From Novipirellula artificiosorum (lineage in GTDB: Bacteria > Planctomycetota > Planctomycetia > Pirellulales > Pirellulaceae): 64,000 nt of DNA. Under the pieces are notes generated by a model. The model saw only the letters and a list, made by a program, of their open reading frames with translations. It did no database searches and was not told where the DNA came from. The stretch lies in contig NZ_SJPV01000005.1 of assembly GCF_007860135.1 (NCBI RefSeq), positions 171,885-235,884 of the forward strand, written 5' to 3'. A program made the position numbers and the translations under genes. This document shows, in pieces, positions 52,908-62,476 of this stretch (within the stretch, counting starts at the first letter, position 1; each line of letters begins with the position of its first letter).

Positions 52908-55900
52908 ATGCGCTACCTCACTGCGATTTGCACACTGCTTCAGCACGGACTCTTGGGCTGTGGACTGCTCACGGCAATGCTGACTCCTTCTCTAACCCTG
53001 GCGGAGGAGGGGTCCGACTCGGAAGGGACGCTACACCCCACCCACCTTCGCTGCGAGTATCGGGCGAATCCGCTAGGGGTCGATGAGACGAAGCCGCGGT
53101 TGATGTGGCAGGTTGCATCCGAACACCGAGCGGCAACGCAAACGGCTTACCAAATCTTGGTTGCATCGAGCGACGAGAAGCTCTCGCAAAATATCGGCGA
53201 TCGTTGGGACTCGAAGCAAGTGAATTCGAATCAGACGTTGCACATCGAATACGACGGAAAACCCTTAGCGTCGCGGCAACCCTGTTATTGGAAAGTGCGG
53301 GTCTGGGACGAAAACGGCAATCCATCGGCATGGAGCGATCCAGCCCATTGGACCATGGGCTTGCTTGACGATTCCGATTGGTCGGGCCAATACATCAGCT
53401 ACCTCGACGACACACCGATTCATGACGATCGAGAAACACTCTTTCTGCCGGCTGCTCGGCAATATCGCAAAGAGTTTCGCAGCGAGAAACGTGTTCGCCG
53501 AGCCACGATCTATTCCACCGCGCTTGGAATCTATGAGTTGCATCTCAATGGCCAGCGCGTCAGCGATGCCTACTTCACGCCGGGTTGGACCGATTATCGG
53601 CAACGAGCCTACTACAACACGTTCGATGTCACCGACATGGTTCGCGAAGGTGACAACGCCCTTGGTTCTTGGGTCGCCGACGGTTGGTATAGCGGGTACG
53701 TCGGGTTCGGATTGTTGACGGGGATGGGGACGGAGAAAATCGGCCGCTACACGTATGGAAAAACACCCGCATGGATGGGCCAGTTAGAAATTGAATATGC
53801 GGATGGCACGACCGAAACCATCGCGACCGATTCGAGTTGGAAGGTGACGGGCGACGGCCCCATCACCGAAGCCGATTTGTTGATGGGCGAAGCCTACGAT
53901 GCGCGCAGGGAGCAAGCGGGTTGGACTTTGGCGGGGTTCGATGACGGACCTTGGGATCAGGCGATCCACGCGTCAGAAAACGGCTCTCCTGTCGCGACGT
54001 TCTATCAAGCAGAGAATCCGCTTGAATCAGGCAAGAACCCTACCATTGAGGGGAATGATCGAAATCTCGGCTTCAATCGACCGCGGCTCGAATCATTCCC
54101 TGGCGTGCTCGTGCGAGTGATTGAGGAAATCCCTGCCGTCGAAGTGATCGAGCGAGAGCCAGGGGTCTTCATGGTGAACTTAGGGCAGAACTTCGCTGGC
54201 GCGATCCGATTGAAGGTCAAGGGCAAGGCGGGGCAAAGGATCAAAATCCGCTACGGCGAAATGTTGTATCCCGATGGCCGTTTGATGACCGAAAATTTGC
54301 GTAAAGCTCGCTGCCAAGATTTCTACACCTGCAAAGGGGCCCCCGAAGGCGAAACCTTCCAACCACGCTTCACGTTCCATGGCTTTCAGTTCGTTCAATT
54401 GTCAAACTTCCCCGGGGAAGCGGACCTCGAAACGGTGACGGGATTGGCGATGCACAGCGACACGCCGCTGGTCAGTACTTTTGAATGCTCGGATCCGATG
54501 GTGAACCAGTTGTTTCGCAACGTGGTTTGGACGCAGCGAGCCAACTTCTTAGACCTGCCCACGGATTGCCCTCAACGGGATGAGCGGATGGGTTGGACCG
54601 GTGACGCTCAAGCTTATGTGGCCACGGCTGCGTACAACGCCGACATCGGTGCCTTCTACACCAAGTGGTTGCGCGAGTTGATGGAGTCGCAGCGTCCCAG
54701 TGGAGCGTTCCCTGGGTATGCGCCGTTTCCATTTCAGCATGGCTGGGACTTCGGTTCGGCGTGGGCCGATGCCGGTGTGATTTGCCCCTGGACGATCTGG
54801 CAAGCCTACGGTGATACGCGCGTCATCGATCGCTGCTGGGAGCCCATGACGCGTTTCATGCAATGGCGAAAAGGGACAAGCCAAGGTGAACTTGGCATCG
54901 CCCATGGCAACGCGTGGGGCGACTGGCTCGCACAAGGTGCAACCACGCCGTTGGAGTATGTCGATACGGTTTACTTCGCTATTTCGGCAAAGATGATGTC
55001 CGAAATGGCCGAGGCCACCGGGCGACATGAAGAAGCAGAAGCCTATCACCAGCAGTTTCAACGAACCAAGGCAGTATTCGGCGAAACCTACCTGGAGGAC
55101 GATGGCAGCATCTCGGTGAACACGCAAACCGCCCATGCGTTGGCACTATTCGCCGATCTGGTTCCCGAACCGATGCGTGAAGCAACGGCCAAGCGTTTAG
55201 CCGAAAAGATCGCCCTGAACGGCAATCATATGTCAACCGGCTTTCTCGGCACACGTCCCTTGTTACCCGTCCTAAGTTCTGCTGGCCAACACGACTTGGC
55301 AACGTTCTTGTTGCAGAGCCACGAGTTTCCCTCGTGGGGTTACGAAATCGACAATGGTGCCACCACGATTTGGGAACGGTGGGACAGCTACACCAAAGAA
55401 GATGCGTTTGGCCGCCACAATGCCGCGATGAATTCTTTTTCGCACTATTCATTCGGTGCGGTTTGCGAATGGATGTTCCGTACACTCGCAGGGATCGATT
55501 CTGCCGCCCCAGGCTACGAGACCATTGTCATTCGGCCCACGCCCCCTTCACCGGGAAGCAATGCGCAACATCCGGCGATTGATTGGACTTCGGCATCGTA
55601 CGATTCGATTCGCGGAAAAATCCAAAGCAATTGGGCCGTCGACGGTGATACATTCACGCTTGAAACGACGATTCCAGCGAACACGAAGGCATGGGTCCAC
55701 TTGCCAGGATCCGGATTGGAAAATGTGACCGAGAGCGGAAAACCGGTACATCAGGTCGACGGCGTTCGTTTCGTTCGCAACGAAGCGGACCGCATCGTGT
55801 TGGAGATTCAATCGGGGACCTACAAGTTTGTTTCCAAGCAGGCCATTGGATCCGCGACCAGCGCGCTGCAAACGTCGCAGCCAGCCGACATGACCATCAA

Positions 55901-56336
55901 CCCGGATCAAATTGATCTGACCGATGCAACCCCCTTGGCGAGTTGGAATTTCTCGAAGGCAGAGGATGTCCAGCGATGGACCGGTCAGCACAACCTGAAA
56001 ATCCAAATCGGTGACGACCATGCCGTCGTGCAATCAGAGGGAAAGGATCCACAACTGAGCACCACGTTGGACTCAGCCGTTGAGGGGAAAATCGTCGTCG
56101 AAATCAAAGCGATGGTTTCGAAAGGAACGGAAATGGATCTGTTCTGGGCCTCCCCGAATGGAAACTTCAACGGAACCCAGCATGTCGGCCGATCGCTCGC
56201 CGGCTCGGATCAATTCCATTCGTACCTGTATCGAATTGGCGATGGAACACCGCTGCAAAAGCTTCGAATCGATCCGTTTGCGAATCTGGGGACCATCAAA
56301 ATCGATTCGATCACGCTGTATCAGTTGAGTCGTTGA
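52908..56336 (+). CDS. Alpha-L-rhamnosidase GH78, secreted
   Basis: 1142 residues from ATG 52908, which begins a Sec leader ending near LTLAEEG. Domain order: N-terminal beta-sandwich domains (LRCEYRANPLGVDETKPRLM, WYSGYVGFGLLTGMG), then the (alpha/alpha)6 barrel with the family signature DLPTDCPQRDERMGWTGDAQ that includes catalytic acidic residues. Barrel C-terminal parts (STGFLGTRPLLPVLS, WGYEIDNGATTIWERW) follow, then a beta domain. The last ~150 residues (from about DLTDATPLASWNFS) form an extra beta-rich domain, perhaps carbohydrate-binding. Releases rhamnose from plant or algal glycans outside the cytoplasm. The open frame from 52806 has no leader. Confidence 0.92.
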   Translation: MRYLTAICTLLQHGLLGCGLLTAMLTPSLTLAEEGSDSEGTLHPTHLRCEYRANPLGVDETKPRLMWQVASEHRAATQTAYQILVASSDEKLSQNIGDRWDSKQVNSNQTLHIEYDGKPLASRQPCYWKVRVWDENGNPSAWSDPAHWTMGLLDDSDWSGQYISYLDDTPIHDDRETLFLPAARQYRKEFRSEKRVRRATIYSTALGIYELHLNGQRVSDAYFTPGWTDYRQRAYYNTFDVTDMVREGDNALGSWVADGWYSGYVGFGLLTGMGTEKIGRYTYGKTPAWMGQLEIEYADGTTETIATDSSWKVTGDGPITEADLLMGEAYDARREQAGWTLAGFDDGPWDQAIHASENGSPVATFYQAENPLESGKNPTIEGNDRNLGFNRPRLESFPGVLVRVIEEIPAVEVIEREPGVFMVNLGQNFAGAIRLKVKGKAGQRIKIRYGEMLYPDGRLMTENLRKARCQDFYTCKGAPEGETFQPRFTFHGFQFVQLSNFPGEADLETVTGLAMHSDTPLVSTFECSDPMVNQLFRNVVWTQRANFLDLPTDCPQRDERMGWTGDAQAYVATAAYNADIGAFYTKWLRELMESQRPSGAFPGYAPFPFQHGWDFGSAWADAGVICPWTIWQAYGDTRVIDRCWEPMTRFMQWRKGTSQGELGIAHGNAWGDWLAQGATTPLEYVDTVYFAISAKMMSEMAEATGRHEEAEAYHQQFQRTKAVFGETYLEDDGSISVNTQTAHALALFADLVPEPMREATAKRLAEKIALNGNHMSTGFLGTRPLLPVLSSAGQHDLATFLLQSHEFPSWGYEIDNGATTIWERWDSYTKEDAFGRHNAAMNSFSHYSFGAVCEWMFRTLAGIDSAAPGYETIVIRPTPPSPGSNAQHPAIDWTSASYDSIRGKIQSNWAVDGDTFTLETTIPANTKAWVHLPGSGLENVTESGKPVHQVDGVRFVRNEADRIVLEIQSGTYKFVSKQAIGSATSALQTSQPADMTINPDQIDLTDATPLASWNFSKAEDVQRWTGQHNLKIQIGDDHAVVQSEGKDPQLSTTLDSAVEGKIVVEIKAMVSKGTEMDLFWASPNGNFNGTQHVGRSLAGSDQFHSYLYRIGDGTPLQKLRIDPFANLGTIKIDSITLYQLSR

Positions 56337-56566
56337 GAGCTTGCGACCCATGCATTTCTTATTTTTCTTCAAAACTTCCAAAAAATCAGTTGATCGGCTG
56401 TCACTTGGAGTTTAAAAACCAGGGAACACCCGTGGCCTAGTGGACGCATGGGGCCATAGGTGCCCTGCTTCTTGCTGCGAAGCATGGAGCACGATCCAAC
56501 CTTCTTCATTCTGATCGACGCGATGACTTTTTACTGGGGCCATCGCGTCCTGGAAAAAGGTGGCCC

Positions 56567-56794
56567 ATGAGATTCTTCTTTTCCAAACGGCAAGCCCATC
56601 ATCCAATGCGACTTGGGCAGATCGCCACGGGGTTGTTCCTCCTTGTTGGCTTGCTGGCTCTCGTCGGCTTGCTGGCTGGCTGCGTCAGCCATTCTGCCTC
56701 CGTCGTCACGGAAACCGACGAATACAGCTTCGACGAGATCCGAGCTCAGGCCGCTGCGGAAGAGGCGGCTTCCGCCGCCGAGCGGGAGGAGTAA
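56567..56794 (+). CDS. Small lipoprotein
   Basis: 75 residues with hydrophobic segment LFLLVGLLALVGLLAGC, whose LAGC lipobox makes the cysteine (residue 39, or 26 if ATG 56606 is the start) the lipid site. A short acidic tail follows (DEYSFDEIRAQAAAEEAA). It precedes the prepilin-like gene by 64 bp, an arrangement seen with DUF1559 genes in this phylum. Function unknown. Confidence 0.7.
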   Translation: MRFFFSKRQAHHPMRLGQIATGLFLLVGLLALVGLLAGCVSHSASVVTETDEYSFDEIRAQAAAEEAASAAEREE

Positions 56795-56858
56795 CCCTCG
56801 CCAAGGATGGCCTAATGCATCCTGTACCGACGTGATCCGAATCGAAAGGTACTTGCCC

Positions 56859-58097
56859 ATGAAGCCTTCATTCAAACCCCGCATCGCTTTCCAGCGACTC
56901 CATGCGTTTACGCTCGTCGAACTCTTGGTGGTGATTGCCATCATCGCGGTTTTGGTGGGTTTACTGATGCCAGCGGTCCAGTCCGCTCGCGAAGCAGCGC
57001 GACGGATGAGCTGCGGAAACAATGTCAAGCAACTTGGCCTGGCGATGCACCATTACCATTCTGCGTTCCGTCAACTGCCGATTCATGGCGTCGGGCCAAC
57101 GAACGAAACGACCAACAGCCCGTTTCTCGCCGACGACAACACCGGTCGCGGCTTCACACGCATCGAGTTGACTTACCTCGTTGGATTGTTACCGTTTTTG
57201 GAGCAGCAAGCGCTCTGGGAACAGCTCAGCCGGCCCATGGTGGAAGACGATGGCGACATCTGGCCTGCGTTTGGCCCGCGACCGTGGAATGGGAACTACC
57301 CGCCATGGGCGACGCAGGTTCCCACGTTTCGATGTCCTAGCGATCCCGGTCTCGGGGTCCCCGGACTTGGGCGAATCAACTATGCCGCCTGTACCGGTGA
57401 CGGCTTCTATGAATCCGAACACGGGGTAACGGTTTGGAGTGGAACGCGTTGGTTGTACCAGTGCGATCGCTTGGCGATGCGCCGAGCTCAATGTGGCATG
57501 CGAGGGGTATTCGTGACCCGCAAAAGCATGCGTTTTCGCGATATCACCGACGGACTATCGAATACGATCGCCATCGCCGAAATCATGACGGGCCTTGGGG
57601 ACGGTGACAATCGATCGATCGGTTTTACCAACCCAAAGGGTGGTTTTTTTCAAGTCGCCAACAATGCGAAACGTTGTGAAGACCTTGGCTTCATTGATCC
57701 GAAGCGTCCAAGGTTTTGGACCCATGACGTCAACGTCTACGCGCCCATTTCCCAACGCGGATTCCGTTGGGCCGATTTCCATACGCTTCAATCGCAGGTC
57801 AACACGATCTTGCCCCCCAATTCCGAGATTTGTCTGGTCGGCCACAGCGACACGTACGGCGTCGCTCCCCCGAGCAGTCGCCATGCGGGCGGCGTTCATG
57901 TCTTGATGGTCGATGGCGCAACGAAATTCATCACCGATTCCATCGAAGCGGGCAACCCGCGTGTACCCTGTGTTTACTGCGACGCCTTGTCGAGCCGAAC
58001 CAACAGCCCGACCCCGCCGGGATCCCCCAGTCCCTTTGGTCTATGGGGATCCCTTGGAACACGAGCCTCGAGCGAAACGATCGATGACGCATGGTAA
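56859..58097 (+). CDS. DUF1559 prepilin-like protein
   Basis: 412 residues from ATG 56859. The N-terminus carries a type IV pilin/pseudopilin signal (HAFTLVELLVVIAIIAVLVG: prepilin cleavage before Phe, Glu at +5) followed by SAREAARRMSCGNNVKQLGL, the DUF1559 hallmark. The C-terminus has the H-x-DG motif region (SSRHAGGVHVLMVDGATKF). Processed by a prepilin peptidase and presumably assembled at the envelope. Planctomycetes carry dozens of these; individual roles are unknown. Confidence 0.92.
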   Translation: MKPSFKPRIAFQRLHAFTLVELLVVIAIIAVLVGLLMPAVQSAREAARRMSCGNNVKQLGLAMHHYHSAFRQLPIHGVGPTNETTNSPFLADDNTGRGFTRIELTYLVGLLPFLEQQALWEQLSRPMVEDDGDIWPAFGPRPWNGNYPPWATQVPTFRCPSDPGLGVPGLGRINYAACTGDGFYESEHGVTVWSGTRWLYQCDRLAMRRAQCGMRGVFVTRKSMRFRDITDGLSNTIAIAEIMTGLGDGDNRSIGFTNPKGGFFQVANNAKRCEDLGFIDPKRPRFWTHDVNVYAPISQRGFRWADFHTLQSQVNTILPPNSEICLVGHSDTYGVAPPSSRHAGGVHVLMVDGATKFITDSIEAGNPRVPCVYCDALSSRTNSPTPPGSPSPFGLWGSLGTRASSETIDDAW

Positions 58098-58116
58098 TGC
58101 CGCGATCGTGTCGCGA

Positions 58117-58776
58117 TCATTCCGCGAGCTTCTTCACTCGTAAGTTCCGGATCATGACTTTACTTTTCGGATCGTGAGCCTGCAATGCAAACGTCCCCTC
58201 GCCGAGCCGCCGTGCAAACTGTTCGGATTCAGGTTGTTTGTTTTCGGGTTCGGTGTAATCGACCATCGTCTTGCCATTTACTTTCAAAACAATGTGACGA
58301 CCTTCCACAATGATCTCTTGAGTGTACCACTCGTTGTCTTTGACTCCGGGGTCCGCGACGTTTTCCACGTTGTACAAGCTGCTGGTCTTCTTCGGGTCCT
58401 TATGCGACACGTTCACCTGGCATTCGTAACCCTGCTTCGGCCAACCTTCGGGTTGGTAACTCGTGTGAAAATAGATCCCTGAATTGCTTCCAGGCGTGGT
58501 CATCACATCGGCCTTGAAATGGAAGTTCTTGAAGGGAGCCAAATCGCCAACATAGAACAAGTGGCAACGGTCGCCTTGACAAACGAGCGATCCATCCTCG
58601 ATCACCCAGCTATCAGGATTCTCTTCCGCTATTTTCCATCCCTTCATCGTTTCGCCATCGAACAACGACACGAAGTCAGCTTCCGTTTTCGACGCAGGGG
58701 TCTCGGCACGAACGATGGACGAAGTGGTAAGGCAAGCCAAAAGAGATCCAACAAAGACAAACTTCCAATTCATAGC
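58117..58776 (-). CDS. DUF1080 (3-keto-disaccharide hydrolase-type) secreted protein
   Basis: 219 residues from ATG 58776, beginning a Sec leader (FVFVGSLLACLTTSSIVRAE). The DUF1080 domain is recognisable from FVSLFDGETMKGWKI, SNSGIYFHTSY and GYECQVNV to the end block GTFALQAHDPKSKVMIRNLR. The jelly-roll family resembles GH16-type lectins; some members hydrolyse 3-keto sugars, others may only bind glycans. Convergent with the DUF1559 gene, 19 bp apart. Confidence 0.9.
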   Translation of the reverse strand, partial: AMNWKFVFVGSLLACLTTSSIVRAETPASKTEADFVSLFDGETMKGWKIAEENPDSWVIEDGSLVCQGDRCHLFYVGDLAPFKNFHFKADVMTTPGSNSGIYFHTSYQPEGWPKQGYECQVNVSHKDPKKTSSLYNVENVADPGVKDNEWYTQEIIVEGRHIVLKVNGKTMVDYTEPENKQPESEQFARRLGEGTFALQAHDPKSKVMIRNLRVKKLAE

Positions 58777-58892
58777 AGGGTTCCAGTGGGGGAGGGGAAA
58801 GGGGGGCGGGGAAATCGCGGCAAAAAAAACGCTTGTCAACGCAAACATTGACAAGCGAATTGTAATCTCAAATCGTTTGGCGAACGAGCCGA

Positions 58893-59291
58893 TCAGTCGT
58901 CGAGCTTTGCATCGACCGCAGGAAGTTCGTTATTCTTGATCTTTTCCGCAAACGTTCGTTTGTCTGCACTCTTCTTCTCACCCGCTTTCTTGAAGCCCTC
59001 GATGATCTTTTTCTTGGCTTCTTCCGGATTCTCCTTCACGTAGTCTTTCGGAAAATCTTCTTTCTTCAAGAACTCGTTGACCGCTTTCCCGTATTCGTTG
59101 CGTGCTTCCTCTTTCTTTTCGTCCTTCACATGGCATACGTTACAACCTGCCTTGCGGCCCAATTTCACGAAGTCTTCATTCGCCCCTTCGCCTAGGTATT
59201 CACTTTTCCACTGCTTACCAAATTCACTAATGGCCATCGCTGGCGAAACGAGCAAACCCAACAAACCGAGGCAGACAATCAATCGTTTCAT
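58893..59291 (-). CDS. Exported CxxCH protein, cytochrome c-like
   Basis: 132 residues: Sec leader (MKRLIVCLGLLGLLVSPAMA), then a single haem-binding motif CNVCH at about residues 50-54, and a lysine-rich helical tail (KKKIIEGFKKAGEKKSADKR). A periplasmic monohaem electron carrier or small redox protein is the likely reading, though a classical distal Met ligand cannot be pointed out. It lies 116 bp upstream of the DUF1080 gene on the same strand. Confidence 0.75.
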   Translation of the reverse strand: MKRLIVCLGLLGLLVSPAMAISEFGKQWKSEYLGEGANEDFVKLGRKAGCNVCHVKDEKKEEARNEYGKAVNEFLKKEDFPKDYVKENPEEAKKKIIEGFKKAGEKKSADKRTFAEKIKNNELPAVDAKLDD

Positions 59292-59537
59292 TTCACTTCT
59301 CCGAAAAATCGAAAAAAAAGGGGGGATTCGTAAACGGGGGCAGGTGCAGGAAAATTGGCGTCAGGCGGCGCAGCCACCCTGAGCGAGTTGCTGCTCAATG
59401 GCGAGACGTCGCGAGACAACAAACATTTGCCCGCTAACTGATCAAGGTAGGAGGCACCCAACTTGTTGGAACAGGTACCCAATGAAGCCTTTTCGGTCTC
59501 TATTAAGTCTTAATCGAGCGCAAAAGTCAAATACGAT

Positions 59538-62333
59538 TTAAATTTCTTCCTTCGATCCGTCCAATTCGGAGGGCTTCATGATCGTCAACGAGGGTTCGCT
59601 AAAACCGCTAATCACAGCACCATATTGCCGAAAATCCGCAGGTTTCAGTTGATTGGCTGGCAAGGCCTGGACGTTTTCGGTGGTCCAGTCGACCGCCCAA
59701 CGAGGCGACTGCTCTTTCGCCCAAGCGGGCGAATCCTTGGTGACATCCACCATCAACACCGATTGTTCCTTGCCCTCGGTATCGACCAACCGAAGCATAC
59801 AATCGGACAAATCGGCCGCCGTATCATAGGCGTTGGCTTCGCCACGCAACACCAAAACGGGTGGTGAGTTCCGCAGCGAATCGAGTCCACTCACTTCGAC
59901 GATCGGCACACCCGGATTGACCAAAAAGACGCAATTATTGGCTTCGCGATCAATCTGCAGCGGGTACGGGTGCAGTGGATCCAAACGCATTCGCAGCAGG
60001 CCGCGGGGTGCCATCGCAATCAGTCGCTCAAGAGACAACTGAATCGGACGTGCCGACGGCAGCGGCTCCACGAGCGCCCCGGCCGTTTGAATCATCTGTC
60101 CCGACACCGCCAACAAACCGTTCTCCCAACGCAGTTGAAGCTCCGCAGCAACATCCATCCTGAGCATTGTCATTTGTCCCCGAATGCACACGTTGTACAT
60201 CTCGATCGACACCATCGGCAACGAACGCAAACCGCTCGTTGATTCAATCCCTGGCGACATCGCATCGTGATTCATCGTTCGCTCGGTCGAGATATCAAAT
60301 GCAAAAACATCCAAGTGGCGGACCGGATTGTTGATCGTCACACTGCAATCGATCATTCGAATTAGCCGATTGTCACTGCTCGAAATCAGACAACCGCCAC
60401 CCATCGACCCTACGGGAACCGTCCAAACAAAATGCAAGTCTTCGAATTCAATTCGATTGGAGCCCAAATCGATAAGCTCAACACGTTGCATCGGCGACGC
60501 TTCCTCGGATTCGAAGACAACGACACTTCCACCCACACTCGATGTGATCACCAATCCGTCTCGATCAATTTTGATCGGTGCGCTGCGAATCAGTGGTTCC
60601 GCAAGCTCAATCCGGTCGACCTCCAAATCATTTGCAAGTTCGATCGCTTGATCCAAAGAACGGGTATAGGCGTATTCCTCGAAGTCATGGTCCGAAGAAT
60701 AGGAACGGGTGACGCGAATGGCCCGAGGAAACCCTTCGCTGCTCATCGGTGGCGAAGAAACTTCGCCGGCCTCGGTCATGGCTGCCTCCGTCCTTGGCGG
60801 AGCGGCCGATCCAGCCTCGCCGTTCGCGCTGAGCGTGGGGCCGATCTGAAAATCATCCTTCAATTCCTTGGGCACCGGCAGATTGATGATTCGCGGAGAC
60901 GAAGCAGCGGACCGTTGCAGAGTATCGGCATCACCTGCCCCTTCACCTTCGGTTGCCCGCTGACTGCCCTCGTTTTGGGAACCCGCGCCATTTGAGCCAC
61001 GATCCGGCATCATGTTTGTCGGAGGAAGATTGTTGTCGTCATTGGGATCGACCTTCGGCAACGGACGTGCCGAATCTGGCAACAAATTCATCACCGTTTC
61101 ACGCTCGGGGACGCTGATCGCAAAATCGTCTTTCGCAATGCCACCGCTAATCGCCAACACGCCGGCAACGAGTAGCAAAATGGAAAAAGCAACCAACCAT
61201 GGAGTGTGACGTTGCATCAGCAACACCAACGGAGGCAAGGATTGGACGGCCACCGGCCCAAGTGTTTGCACACGTTGCAAGCCTTCGCGATGGGCCACTT
61301 CTTGCAAATCGGCAATCAAATCATTGGCATGTTGAAAGCGATCTTCGGGACGCTTCGCCAGCATCTTCTGGATCACGGCAGCCAAATCCTCGCTGACCTC
61401 GGTGCGTAACAGGCGAACATCGGGCGGCGGCGTTTTGCCGTGATTGATCAGTTTCTGAAGCATCGTGCCACCTGGGTAGGGCGGCTCGCCAACCAACATG
61501 AAATAAAGAGTACATCCGAGCGAATAGATGTCGCTACGAAGGTCCGCATCGCGAGGATCATTGGCTTGTTCGGGAGAGATGTAATCAAAGGTGCCGAGGG
61601 TCACACCGCTTGCGGTCATGTCCTCGCTGAGATCCAAACTCTCTGAACGGGCCAACCCCATGTCCACCAATTTGATCGTGTCGCCACTGCCAATCAGCAC
61701 GTTGGAGGGCTTGATGTCACGATGGACAATCCCCCGATCCGCAGCATGTTGAATCGCGTCAGCAAGTTGGCAGGTGTAGAAAACTGCTTCGTCAATCGGC
61801 AACACCCCATCGCGAGAAACCAAATCGCGAATGTTGATTCCTTCGATGTACTCAAAAACGATGTAATGCCAATCGTCATCGCTACCGACGTCAAACACCT
61901 TTGCGATTCGCGGATGATCCAACTTTGCGGCGCTTTGAGCCTCATTGCGAAATCGACGTTTTAGATCCGCATCGTCGCCGACAAAGGGAATGACTTTGAT
62001 TGCCACCGTACGGTCGAGCTGCTCGTCATGAGCCCGAAAAACCGCTCCCATCCCGCCGCCACCGATGAAGTCTTCAAGCAAAAAATGGTTCAACCGCTGA
62101 CCGAGCAGCACGCCTGCGACCGAGGCAGGCGTCCGATCGCCTGCGTTCCAATACGAGCCGTTCGAGCCAGAGTTCGCCCGCGATGAACCGCGGATGACGG
62201 TCGCGGATTGGGCAATCTCGTCCATTCGAGAGGAACCCGACGAGGGGGGACTTTCCAAGTTCCCGCTAACTGCCTTCTCATCGTCGCCACGATGAACCGT
62301 CGAAGCATCGGTTCGGATTGATTCGTGAGAAGA
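59538..62333 (-). CDS. Serine/threonine protein kinase with membrane anchor and beta-rich extracellular part
   Basis: 931 residues from ATG 62333 (MSSHESIRTD). The kinase domain spans about residues 75-345: FIGGGGMGAVFRAHD, VAIKVIP (Lys), HRDIKPSNVLI, LVDMGLARS (DMG variant of DFG), TFDYISPEQ and SDIYSLGCTLYFM. A transmembrane helix follows at ~378-398 (LVAFSILLLVAGVLAISGGI), then a long extracytoplasmic region with a Pro/Gln/Ser linker and a beta-helix-like C-terminal half. Typical PknB-like topology of planctomycetes. The ligand-sensing outside part is unassigned. The rsgA gene ends about 140 bp upstream on the same strand. Confidence 0.92.
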   Translation of the reverse strand, partial: SSHESIRTDASTVHRGDDEKAVSGNLESPPSSGSSRMDEIAQSATVIRGSSRANSGSNGSYWNAGDRTPASVAGVLLGQRLNHFLLEDFIGGGGMGAVFRAHDEQLDRTVAIKVIPFVGDDADLKRRFRNEAQSAAKLDHPRIAKVFDVGSDDDWHYIVFEYIEGINIRDLVSRDGVLPIDEAVFYTCQLADAIQHAADRGIVHRDIKPSNVLIGSGDTIKLVDMGLARSESLDLSEDMTASGVTLGTFDYISPEQANDPRDADLRSDIYSLGCTLYFMLVGEPPYPGGTMLQKLINHGKTPPPDVRLLRTEVSEDLAAVIQKMLAKRPEDRFQHANDLIADLQEVAHREGLQRVQTLGPVAVQSLPPLVLLMQRHTPWLVAFSILLLVAGVLAISGGIAKDDFAISVPERETVMNLLPDSARPLPKVDPNDDNNLPPTNMMPDRGSNGAGSQNEGSQRATEGEGAGDADTLQRSAASSPRIINLPVPKELKDDFQIGPTLSANGEAGSAAPPRTEAAMTEAGEVSSPPMSSEGFPRAIRVTRSYSSDHDFEEYAYTRSLDQAIELANDLEVDRIELAEPLIRSAPIKIDRDGLVITSSVGGSVVVFESEEASPMQRVELIDLGSNRIEFEDLHFVWTVPVGSMGGGCLISSSDNRLIRMIDCSVTINNPVRHLDVFAFDISTERTMNHDAMSPGIESTSGLRSLPMVSIEMYNVCIRGQMTMLRMDVAAELQLRWENGLLAVSGQMIQTAGALVEPLPSARPIQLSLERLIAMAPRGLLRMRLDPLHPYPLQIDREANNCVFLVNPGVPIVEVSGLDSLRNSPPVLVLRGEANAYDTAADLSDCMLRLVDTEGKEQSVLMVDVTKDSPAWAKEQSPRWAVDWTTENVQALPANQLKPADFRQYGAVISGFSEPSLTIMKPSELDGSKEEI

Positions 62334-62476
62334 CATGAAAATTAAAGCGATCGTCGCGGAAGCTTGCGTCAAGAGCCGCAGAGAGAAGAAGAGGCGGCCG
62401 CGAGCAGGAAACGCTCGCCGCTCGGTCCAGTCTAGTTTCTGCTGTGGATTTGGTCAACGAAATTGCTCGCGTGTTC

